Below are positions 57,104 through 64,000 of a DNA stretch of 64,000 nucleotides, one piece after another; positions within the stretch are counted from its first letter, which is position 1, and each line of letters begins with the position of its first letter. The DNA is from Bacillus xiamenensis (GTDB lineage Bacteria; Bacillota; Bacilli; Bacillales; Bacillaceae). A model generated the notes under the pieces. It worked only from the letters and a program-made list of their open reading frames with translations. It was not told the origin of the DNA and ran no database searches. The translations under genes and the position numbers were made by a program. The stretch is taken from the NCBI RefSeq assembly GCF_000300535.1, contig NZ_AMSH01000006.1, forward strand, positions 1-64,000, in the 5' to 3' direction.

Positions 57104-57973
57104 TCAAGAAAGCTTTTCACTTTTCTTTTCCAAATGGTCATGAACAAATTGAACATTCTGCTCCTGAAACGAATGAGGCGGGAAGACCTCGACTCTTTCT
57201 TGAAAAATATTTTGAATGGTTTGTACCATTGAATGACCTGTATCATTTGTAAATAGGTCAATTTTTTGTGGAGCGATGGATACAAGCGGTGCAATCAGCT
57301 GCGAATCAATATACATTGGATGCTCTCTTACAAACTGTCTGTCTATGTATTGTTTTTGATCACGTTCAGAAGCGTAGCGAAATTCCCAAATCACCAGACG
57401 GTCCTCATGTACAACATGTACTTTCTCAAGCTTAGGTTCTCTTGCCATCACATAGTCTCGAAGGGATTGAATAAAGTTTTGGTATTCTTGTTCCATTTTG
57501 TATTCCTCAATGGACACTTCTACATAATTCTTTAGCCTTTGATCATACTCTGCGAGCCTAAATGTCATAAATGAACCAATTGAAAAAATACCTTGCTGTA
57601 AAGAGATCGTCTCTAGCTCCTTTTTTAACAGGGCTTCCCTTGACGGGTCTTGATGAATCCCAGGAATATCCTCTATATCCCCTTTCATGATGCTATGGGC
57701 GATCGAAAGAATTTGGTGCTGCTCTTCGGGATCTTTAAATAAGTATGTGTTTTCAAGGATGCTGCGCATGCGCTCATTTTCTTTGCATTCTAAAAAAAAG
57801 TGAACCAGTAAAGGCCGCACAACGTGCTCAAGTGCTTCTCCTGATTTCTTCGCCTCTATGAGAAGCCGGTCTTTCCCCTGTTGAATCGAGATGTGATGCC
57901 GACTGTCCAAGTGTTCAGCAAGGTGTAAAAAAGCGGCGGTATCATATTCATCTTCAAAGATTATTTCAAGCAT
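57104..57973 (-). CDS. ytxC: YtxC, sporulation-associated protein
   Basis: A 289-residue soluble protein of the YtxC family, found only in spore formers; function unknown. Start at 57973 has AGGGGGGAC 6 bases upstream. Helical throughout, with MKGDIEDIPGIHQDPSREAL in the middle. Position between thrS and ytxB-dnaI agrees with B. subtilis. Confidence 0.85.
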   Translation of the reverse strand: MLEIIFEDEYDTAAFLHLAEHLDSRHHISIQQGKDRLLIEAKKSGEALEHVVRPLLVHFFLECKENERMRSILENTYLFKDPEEQHQILSIAHSIMKGDIEDIPGIHQDPSREALLKKELETISLQQGIFSIGSFMTFRLAEYDQRLKNYVEVSIEEYKMEQEYQNFIQSLRDYVMAREPKLEKVHVVHEDRLVIWEFRYASERDQKQYIDRQFVREHPMYIDSQLIAPLVSIAPQKIDLFTNDTGHSMVQTIQNIFQERVEVFPPHSFQEQNVQFVHDHLEKKSEKLS

Positions 57974-58033
57974 GTTTGTCCCCCCTAACGACATCTGTTA
58001 CATATATATGGGGAGAACATCAAAAATAGACGC

Positions 58034-58672
58034 CTAAAATAAATCAGGCATCTTTCTTTTTAAAATGAGTGGAACAGAGATAAAGATCAAATAAATCAAA
58101 CAAACAATCGCTAAGGCGGCATAATTGCCACTCACAAAGCTTGACCCGAGAACATTCAACGCAACTGTGCCCGGTATTAGTCCTAAAAAGGTAGCGGCCG
58201 TAAATGCACGATAATTCGCATGTGAAGCTGCTGCCGCATAGCTGACAAAATCAAAATGAATTGGAGCAATGCGCAATAACAAAATATAAAGAAACCCATG
58301 CTCTTGAATACGGGACGTCACCGCCTTTAGCTTCCGGCTGCTTGATTTCGTTTCTTGCTTGTTTGAACGGAAGGTGGAAGCAAGCAGGAAAGACCCCGTT
58401 GCGCCAGCTGTAGCACCGACGAGGGCATAAATGGTCCCAAGGACACTGCCAAACGCCAAACCTGCTGCTAGTGAAAAGACGGTGAGAGGGACAAGCACAA
58501 ACGGACGAAAAAGTGATAAGAAAAGAAAAACAAACGGGGCCAGCAGCCCAAATTGAAGAATCCAATTTTTCACATCTTTCGGCGACAGCTGAAGATGCTG
58601 TTTGTTCAGCCACCATAGCGCAGCAGCCAGAACGCCGATGACGAGAATAAGCAGCCATTTTCTTTTGTTCAT
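58034..58672 (-). CDS. ytxB: YtxB, TVP38/TMEM64 (DedA-like) membrane protein
   Basis: A 212-residue membrane protein with about five spans and the SNARE-associated/VTT motif GLAFGSVLGTIYALVGATAGA and LRIAPIHFDFVSYAAA. The family is linked to lipid scrambling and undecaprenyl or phospholipid transport, but YtxB itself is uncharacterised. The start at 58672 gives the B. subtilis length (213). Confidence 0.88.
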   Translation of the reverse strand: MNKRKWLLILVIGVLAAALWWLNKQHLQLSPKDVKNWILQFGLLAPFVFLFLSLFRPFVLVPLTVFSLAAGLAFGSVLGTIYALVGATAGATGSFLLASTFRSNKQETKSSSRKLKAVTSRIQEHGFLYILLLRIAPIHFDFVSYAAAASHANYRAFTAATFLGLIPGTVALNVLGSSFVSGNYAALAIVCLIYLIFISVPLILKRKMPDLF

Positions 58673-58706
58673 CTCATCCGCTCCCCCCCTCACGTAACGC
58701 ATCCTT

Positions 58707-59642
58707 TTATAAATGACGGCGATTTTCTCCTTCAAGCAAAACTGGCTCGGCTAAATAAAGAATCCGTTCCATTAAACGAGCTGCTTTGACCTCTTCTTTT
58801 TCCCCGCGCTGCGAGTACGTAAAGTGATGCTTCAAGTCACTCGGTGAGAAATTAGAAGAGAAGAAAGTCGGGAGCTGCTCTGCCATGCGGTATTGCAAGA
58901 TCGTTCCTAAAAGTTCATCTCTTACCCAGCTCGTCATCGACTCTGCTCCAATATCATCAAGCATTAAAATCGGTGTTGATTTGACCATATTCAGCTTCTC
59001 TTCGAGAGTATGATCGGCTAATGAATTTTTTAACTCTCTCACAAATTCAGGCACATAGACAAGGAGAGATGGATATTCTTTTACCGCTAGCTGCTGTGCA
59101 ATCGCTGCTAGAATAAATGTTTTTCCTACCCCAAACTTTCCGTGTAAATAAAGGCCTTTGCCCTTACCAGTCTCATCATAGCTTTGCAGGAATTGACCTA
59201 CTTTTTGAATGACCTCTTGTCTTCCCACAACATTCAAATCAGCAAACGTCGCTTGAAGAACATTCTGCGGAATGTACATGCTTTTCATGAGTTCTTGCTG
59301 TTTTTTCTGTCGATCGAGCCGCAGTTTGACAGGACAAGGGGAATATTCAATATCAATGCTCTGACCTTTGATCACAAGTTTCGGGTGATATCCGTCTAAA
59401 ATGGCATTTACATTCTCGTCCTCTAAGCAGTAAGAACAGCCCTTTGATTGCTGAACATATTCAAAGAGCCTGTTTAAGCTGCGATTAATCATGTCTTCTT
59501 GTATCTCTTCCTTGTGCTCTTTTAAAAAGGCCTTCACATCTTCATCAGACAATACACTTTCTTTAATCTGATTGTATCTCACGCGAAAATCTACTCGTCC
59601 TTTTAGTTGTTCAAATGAACGACCGATCGGTTTCATCTCCAT
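58707..59642 (-). CDS. dnaI: DnaI, helicase loader
   Basis: A 311-residue AAA+ protein that loads the DnaC helicase. The N-terminal domain has the zinc module CSYCLEDENVNAILDGYHPK that contacts the helicase, and the C-terminal part has Walker A GKFGVGKTF, Walker B ILMLDDIGAES and sensor FFSSNFS. Same length as in B. subtilis. An ATG two codons downstream is an equally good start by ribosome binding site. Confidence 0.96.
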   Translation of the reverse strand: MEMKPIGRSFEQLKGRVDFRVRYNQIKESVLSDEDVKAFLKEHKEEIQEDMINRSLNRLFEYVQQSKGCSYCLEDENVNAILDGYHPKLVIKGQSIDIEYSPCPVKLRLDRQKKQQELMKSMYIPQNVLQATFADLNVVGRQEVIQKVGQFLQSYDETGKGKGLYLHGKFGVGKTFILAAIAQQLAVKEYPSLLVYVPEFVRELKNSLADHTLEEKLNMVKSTPILMLDDIGAESMTSWVRDELLGTILQYRMAEQLPTFFSSNFSPSDLKHHFTYSQRGEKEEVKAARLMERILYLAEPVLLEGENRRHL

Positions 59643-59653
59643 CTCACCTCACA

Positions 59654-61078
59654 TTAATGTGCATTGTACTTTTTCATATTATTAAACTGATTTAACAATT
59701 TTTCTTTTTCTCGTTCAAGGTCCTCTGTAGACAAACGATCCGTCTGTTCTTTTGCAGGCTGTTCTTTCGTTTCAGTTTCTTTCATCCAGTCAGGCAGTTT
59801 CTCCTCTCGGATGACTTTCCCTGATCCATACGAGTTTCGCTGCTTTTTCTGCTGCGCCCACTCTGTCATTTGTCTGTTCTCTTCTTTGGCAATTTTCATA
59901 GCAGCTGCAACGGTTTTGATTTTCTTTCGCACCCAATGAGCGGCGATTTTTTGCATATAGGTTTTGGACAGCTTCATATCCGTTTTCAGCAGTGTATAGT
60001 AGATCAAGACATTCATGACCCCAGGCTCTAGCTTCTGCTCAAGCATAATATCTTCAACAATTCTTAAGTCTGCATACGTCGGCTCAATGCCATCTGCCAT
60101 ATCTTTCAAAAGCTCTCTAGGCGAAATATGATCCAGCTTTTCAATCAATGTCGCATCAGGCGTATCTGCCTCTTTATGCTGCGCGGCATCGTGTCGTAAA
60201 TGCCTTGGCTGTTTTTGATCAATCAGCTTCGGCTGTTCGCCTCTGTATTCGATTTGGTACCAGTCTCTCGCTGCTTTTCGTAGATCTTCAGTTGAAATCA
60301 TCTGATCCGGCCCACAGGCGCCTGCGACAATATTTTGCATTTGCAGCGGCGTAATGCCATATACGACAGCTAACTTCTTAATTGTCTCTTTCACTTGCTT
60401 TGTCAAAGCCTTTCTTGGGATCATCATGTCTGACATACCTGCTAATAACAGATCAAAATCAAAGGATTCATCTGAAAGCGGCGCAGACTGACTAGATCCG
60501 ACGGTCACATATTCGTAGCCCTCGTCAAGCGATGACGCCTGATTGATTTCCTCTGTCATCTTGCGCTCTCCCGGCTGCAATACGTGAAACACTTCTTCAA
60601 ACGATCGTGAAATGTTCTTTGCATCAGCAGGAACACTTGGATAAGAAAAATAATCACGAAGCTGCATATATTTTGCTTTCTCTACCCGATGATACAAAAG
60701 GACATTCAGCATACCGTCTTGGAAAAACTCATCCGGTCTTAGCGGCGGCACAAGCTCATATGTAAACAGTCTGCCCTCTTTCGTTTCCTGTTCATATGTG
60801 CGGAGTAAGCCGATCGCTTCAAGCTTTAAGCGCTCTTCAAAAATATCATTTAAATTCGTTTGCAGCATGACCATGAGCTGCCGATGAGGTGCGGGTTTAC
60901 CCCATATCCGATTTTGTTCCAGCTCTCCCCACAGCGTCATGTATAAACTGAAAGCGGACATGCCAATAAGCGGCTGATATAAAAGAGTGATGAGCTGTCT
61001 ATCGATGTCACCGAGCAATGAAGCGCTTTTGACGACATACGGATCGACGGCTAGCACTTCCTTCCAATGCTCTGTCAT
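59654..61078 (-). CDS. dnaB: DnaB, replication initiation membrane-attachment protein
   Basis: A 474-residue primosome protein with DnaD-like winged-helix and DDBH domains (HWKEVLAVDPYVVKSASLLG at the start, YTLLKTDMKLSKTYMQKIAAHWVRK near the end). Works with DnaD and DnaI to load the helicase at oriC. The start at 61078 has AAGGGAGG upstream and matches B. subtilis; it is 11 bp upstream of dnaI. Confidence 0.95.
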   Translation of the reverse strand: MTEHWKEVLAVDPYVVKSASLLGDIDRQLITLLYQPLIGMSAFSLYMTLWGELEQNRIWGKPAPHRQLMVMLQTNLNDIFEERLKLEAIGLLRTYEQETKEGRLFTYELVPPLRPDEFFQDGMLNVLLYHRVEKAKYMQLRDYFSYPSVPADAKNISRSFEEVFHVLQPGERKMTEEINQASSLDEGYEYVTVGSSQSAPLSDESFDFDLLLAGMSDMMIPRKALTKQVKETIKKLAVVYGITPLQMQNIVAGACGPDQMISTEDLRKAARDWYQIEYRGEQPKLIDQKQPRHLRHDAAQHKEADTPDATLIEKLDHISPRELLKDMADGIEPTYADLRIVEDIMLEQKLEPGVMNVLIYYTLLKTDMKLSKTYMQKIAAHWVRKKIKTVAAAMKIAKEENRQMTEWAQQKKQRNSYGSGKVIREEKLPDWMKETETKEQPAKEQTDRLSTEDLEREKEKLLNQFNNMKKYNAH

Positions 61079-61146
61079 ATGCTGATCCTCCCTTAATGCG
61101 GTTGTTTCCATTGTACACTCTTTTTGCGTTTTACGCTTTACGCAGG

Positions 61147-61179
61147 AAAAAGAGCATGAAGAATCTTCAGCTCTTTTTT
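61147..61179 (-). terminator. Internal terminator between nrdR and dnaB
   Basis: AAAAGAGCTGAAGA/TCTTCATGCTCTTTTTC on the minus strand, directly at the nrdR stop codon, although dnaB lies only about 70 bp further on. Confidence 0.75.
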
Positions 61180-61636
61180 AGCGTTCTTTCTTTAATAAAT
61201 CTTTTAATTCATCAATAAAGACATTGATATCTTTAAACTGACGATAAACCGAGGCAAACCTGACGTAAGACACTTCATCAATTTTCGCCAGCTCGTCCAT
61301 CACCATTTCACCGACAAGCTCGCTTTTCACCTCTGACATGCCTTGATTACGCAATTCCTTTTCAATGTTAAAGCAGACATCTTCCAGCTGTTTTAAAGCG
61401 ACAGGGCGCTTTTCACACGCTTTGATCAGTCCTCTTAGCATCTTTTCCCGGCTGAATTCTTCTCGGATTCCTTCTTTTTTCACCACAATCAGCGGCAATT
61501 CTTCTAATTTTTCAAACGTCGTAAAGCGATATTGGCAGCTTTCGCACTCTCTTCTGCGACGGATGGATTTCCCTTCATCTACTGGTCTTGAATCAAGCAC
61601 CCTTGTACCAAGGTGCTGACATGTGGGACATTTCAT
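61178..61636 (-). CDS. nrdR: NrdR, repressor of ribonucleotide reductase genes
   Basis: A 152-residue regulator with an N-terminal zinc ribbon ([14 protein letters not shown]) and an ATP-cone domain ([29 protein letters not shown]) that reads the dATP/ATP level. It represses nrd operons through NrdR boxes. Formerly ytcG in B. subtilis. Confidence 0.97.
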   Translation of the reverse strand: MKCPTCQHLGTRVLDSRPVDEGKSIRRRRECESCQYRFTTFEKLEELPLIVVKKEGIREEFSREKMLRGLIKACEKRPVALKQLEDVCFNIEKELRNQGMSEVKSELVGEMVMDELAKIDEVSYVRFASVYRQFKDINVFIDELKDLLKKER

Positions 61637-61640
61637 TTCA

Positions 61641-62027
61641 TCAGCTCCGATCTATTCTTGGAAGTTGTTTGTCTAGTTCTTTATAAAGGGACAAAACTGC
61701 CTTTTGACTAAAGCCAAAGTCTGTTGGCAGGGCCGTTTCTGTTGTCACATTAAAATCGACAGCTGTTTCAAAAGGACGAATTGAAATGACAGTCGCCACG
61801 AGAAAGGCTTTTTTCGGCGTTCGTATGTTTGCGCTGATTTCACCTCGTTCTGCTGAAACAGATGTCACTTGATAGGATTCGTTGCGGGAAAGAATGGCTT
61901 CCACCGCTTGAAAAACTTGTGTATTTGTCGATTTGTAGTAATGGCTTTTCAGCTCTGACACCGGATGATGGTCAGATGTTTCCGTATGATTGGAAATGAA
62001 TCGTTTTAGCTTTTGTCCTAAAGTCAT
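61641..62027 (-). CDS. Conserved hypothetical cytosolic protein
   Basis: A 128-residue soluble beta-rich protein without membrane segment; segments [20 protein letters not shown] and [20 protein letters not shown] are well defined, but I know no function. It precedes nrdR by 4 bp on the same strand and is surely co-transcribed with it. Confidence 0.7.
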   Translation of the reverse strand: MTLGQKLKRFISNHTETSDHHPVSELKSHYYKSTNTQVFQAVEAILSRNESYQVTSVSAERGEISANIRTPKKAFLVATVISIRPFETAVDFNVTTETALPTDFGFSQKAVLSLYKELDKQLPRIDRS

Positions 62028-62145
62028 ACACGTATCCCCTTTGTCTTTAACCCTCTTCTTTATTTTATAAAAAAAACCTTTGTTTTCCTAGAACAAAAGT
62101 ATAGTCAGGTTGGAGAATGTTGGATGCTGTGTATGAAACAAATAT

Positions 62146-62192
62146 AAAAAGGAGCATAACACAAAGGCATTTAATGCTTTTGGCCAGCTCCC
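62146..62192 (-). terminator. Terminator of speD
   Basis: GGGAGCTGGCC...GTTATGCTCCTTTTTATA on the minus strand, with an inner GCATTAAATGC hairpin. Confidence 0.7.
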
Positions 62193-62211
62193 ATTGCAAT
62201 CTTTTTTATGT

Positions 62212-62592
62212 TTACAGTGCTTTGGCTTGCGCCTGTTTCACTTGTACAGGTCCCATGCCTCGAGGAATTTCGATGTTTTCTCTTGTTTCAGCACCTAGTT
62301 CATCTCCGATATGATCTGCTGCAATATTCGGATCTAGATCGCCGCAAGTATAAACATCTATGCTCGCATAACCATGTTCAGGAAAGCTGTGAATTGTCAG
62401 ATGAGATTCAGAAATAATGACAACTCCACTTACTCCTTGAGGTGCAAATTTGTGAAAAGCAACCTCTCTTACTTCAGCTCCTGATTTCAAAGCTGCATTT
62501 ACAAATGTTTTTTCAATAAAATCCATGTCGTTCAGTTTATCACAGTCGCATCCCCATAATTCAGAGATAACGTGACGTCCGATTGTTTCCAT
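62212..62592 (-). CDS. speD: S-adenosylmethionine decarboxylase proenzyme
   Basis: Provides decarboxylated SAM for spermidine synthesis. The 126-residue proenzyme has the self-cleavage site [15 protein letters not shown]; cut between Glu62 and Ser63 yields the pyruvoyl cofactor. Nearly identical to B. subtilis SpeD. The second of two adjacent ATGs matches the known N terminus ([14 protein letters not shown]). Confidence 0.96.
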   Translation of the reverse strand: METIGRHVISELWGCDCDKLNDMDFIEKTFVNAALKSGAEVREVAFHKFAPQGVSGVVIISESHLTIHSFPEHGYASIDVYTCGDLDPNIAADHIGDELGAETRENIEIPRGMGPVQVKQAQAKAL

Positions 62593-62826
62593 CATGGACC
62601 CCCCTTAAACAAGAATGAAAGAGTGAAGTTCTAAGCAGCCGGACCGGACATATACCACGGGGGAAAGTTAGTCCTAAGAGGTCCTAACCCTTTAAGTATA
62701 CCCGAATGAGTCTGCGAACAAGAAGTTCACGAAAAATAGTATACTTTGTTTAGACCCATTTTGCAAGCTGTGTTTTTAGTGGGATTTTCTCTCATTTCTT
62801 GAAAAGGGACGTTCGTCTTCTTCATT
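62593..62826 (-). promoter_or_regulatory. gapB-speD intergenic leader with hairpin
   Basis: The minus strand contains GTTAGGACCTCTTAGGACTAAC (about 62670-62692), a hairpin with arms GTTAG/CTAAC and CCT/AGG, about 80-100 nt before speD, plus GGTCCGGTCCGG. No T-run follows it, so it is not a simple terminator. Confidence 0.4.
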
Positions 62827-63849
62827 TCAAACAGCAGACAGCTCTTTCATCTGTGCCCCAACAAACTTCACAAGATCGACCACCCTGCATGAATAGCCCC
62901 ATTCATTGTCGTACCATGCAAGAACTTTCACTTTTCTACCTTCCATCACCATCGTTGTAAGTCCATCAACGACAGCTGAATAAGGGTTTGTGTTAAAGTC
63001 TGTGGAGACAAGCGGTTCTTCCGTGTAGTCTAAAATGCCAGCAAGAGATGTTTTTGATGCAGTTGCGAAGGCAGCATTTACCTCTTCTGCTGTCACATCT
63101 TTTTTCAAGTCGACCACAAGATCGACCATCGACACATTTGAGACTGGGACGCGTAGCGCAAGTCCATGCAATTTCCCTTTCATATGAGGAAGCACTAAAG
63201 AAAGCGCTTTAGCGGCACCCGTCGTTGTAGGAATGATGGACTGAGCACATGCTCTTGCTCGGCGCAAATCCTTGTGCGGGTTGTCGATATTTTTTTGATC
63301 ATTTGTATAAGCATGAACCGTTGTCATTAAGCCGTTGTCGATGCCAAATTCATCATCTAACAGCTTGACAACTGGAGCTAAACAGTTTGTTGTACAGGAT
63401 GCATTTGAAATAATGACGTGCTTTTCAGGATCAAGATCATCCTCATTGACACCCATCACAATTGTAATGTCTTCATTTTTACCTGGAGCTGTTAACACGA
63501 CCTTTTTCGCTCCGGCATCTATATGACTCATCGCTTGATCTTTTGAATTAAATTTCCCAGTTGCTTCTATGACGATATCAATTCCAAGCTCTCCCCATGG
63601 AAGCTGCTTTGGATCTCTGTTATTGAGCAAAAGCACTCTTTTTCCATTGACAATCAAAGCGTCATCTTCTGCTGTCACATCACATTCGTAGCGTCCATGA
63701 TTTGTGTCATATTTGATTAAATGTGCTAGTGTTTCGGCAGGATAGCTTGCGTTCACCGCTACAATTTGAATTTGATCGTCAAGCATTGCTTTTCTGAAGA
63801 CCATGCGTCCAATTCTGCCAAACCCATTGATCGCTGCTTTTACCTTCAT
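62827..63849 (-). CDS. gapB: NADP-dependent glyceraldehyde-3-phosphate dehydrogenase (gluconeogenic)
   Basis: A 340-residue enzyme that runs in the gluconeogenic direction. It has the nucleotide fold GFGRIGRM (9-16), catalytic SNASCTTNC (Cys152), His in MTTVHAYTNDQ and the substrate segment TTTGAAKALSLVLP. Length equals B. subtilis GapB. Upstream CcpN-type operators fit repression on glucose. In B. subtilis gapB and speD are co-transcribed. Confidence 0.97.
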   Translation of the reverse strand: MKVKAAINGFGRIGRMVFRKAMLDDQIQIVAVNASYPAETLAHLIKYDTNHGRYECDVTAEDDALIVNGKRVLLLNNRDPKQLPWGELGIDIVIEATGKFNSKDQAMSHIDAGAKKVVLTAPGKNEDITIVMGVNEDDLDPEKHVIISNASCTTNCLAPVVKLLDDEFGIDNGLMTTVHAYTNDQKNIDNPHKDLRRARACAQSIIPTTTGAAKALSLVLPHMKGKLHGLALRVPVSNVSMVDLVVDLKKDVTAEEVNAAFATASKTSLAGILDYTEEPLVSTDFNTNPYSAVVDGLTTMVMEGRKVKVLAWYDNEWGYSCRVVDLVKFVGAQMKELSAV

Positions 63850-63870
63850 GAACAGGTCACTCCTCTATTA

Positions 63871-63881
63871 TGTGTTATACT
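63871..63881. promoter_or_regulatory. CcpN operator upstream of gapB
   Basis: TGTGTTATACT is a full match to the CcpN pattern TRTGHYATAYW. A second, one-mismatch site (AGTATATCACA) lies about 25 bp further from the gene at about 63905-63915. Confidence 0.75.
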
Positions 63882-64000
63882 TAATAAATTCATTCACGAA
63901 ATTAGTATATCACATTAGAATGTAATTACCAGTATATAAACGTACATTTTCGAAAAAGGGCTGTTCTTTTCAAAGGAAATGACAAAAAAGCATAAAAAAA

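Overview
The window is Bacillus chromosome. From about 7.5 kb to the right edge the gene order follows the B. subtilis ysnB-rph-gerM-racE ... thrS-dnaI-dnaB-nrdR-speD-gapB segment almost gene for gene, with sporulation genes (gerE, gerM, sspI), T-box and lysine riboswitch leaders and AGGAGG-type ribosome binding sites. Protein divergence from remembered B. subtilis sequences, the loss of lytST-pftAB and an added peptide transporter suggest the B. pumilus / safensis / altitudinis group; that species call is inference.

Layout. (1) 1-7,560 is an AT-rich accessory island next to the 3' end of a tRNA-Arg(UCU) gene: the end of a polymorphic toxin with a probable immunity gene, small phage-like genes, three single-gene cassettes each followed by a copy of the same terminator, a decayed tyrosine recombinase whose catalytic Tyr codon is now Ser, and a two-gene XRE/ImmA-type module. 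(2) 7.6-18.2 kb is core: ysnB, ysnA, rph, gerM, racE, ysmB, gerE, a stand-alone biotin ligase, ysmA, sdhCAB and yslB. (3) 18.3-25.1 kb is an oligopeptide-type ABC transporter locus that I do not recall at this place in B. subtilis. Its substrate-binding lipoprotein appears circularly permuted, both permeases carry long N-terminal extensions, and the two ATPases are fused into one divergently transcribed gene. (4) 25.2-35.7 kb: lysC with its L-box, uvrC, trxA, the fatty-acid operon lcfA-fadR-fadB-etfB-etfA with a FadR operator, an Imm63-like orphan gene and yshE. (5) 35.7-52.1 kb: mutSB, polX, yshB, zapA, rnhC, pheST with a T-box, ysgA, sspI, cstA, ysdC, ysdB, ysdA and infC-rpmI-rplT with the L20-type leader. 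(6) 52.4-64 kb: a LytS remnant where lytST-pftAB would lie, ysaA, a soluble PAS chemoreceptor, thrS with a T-box, ytxC, ytxB, dnaI, dnaB, nrdR, speD and gapB with a CcpN operator.

Best leads for new biology: the permuted binding protein and its oddly built transporter (18.3-25.1 kb); the repeat-terminator gene cassettes (2.2-4.35 kb) beside the dead integrase; and the XRE-ImmA pair (5.2-7.15 kb). Start codons were reassigned where the ribosome binding site clearly favoured another codon. No database search was possible, so family names rest on motif recognition.
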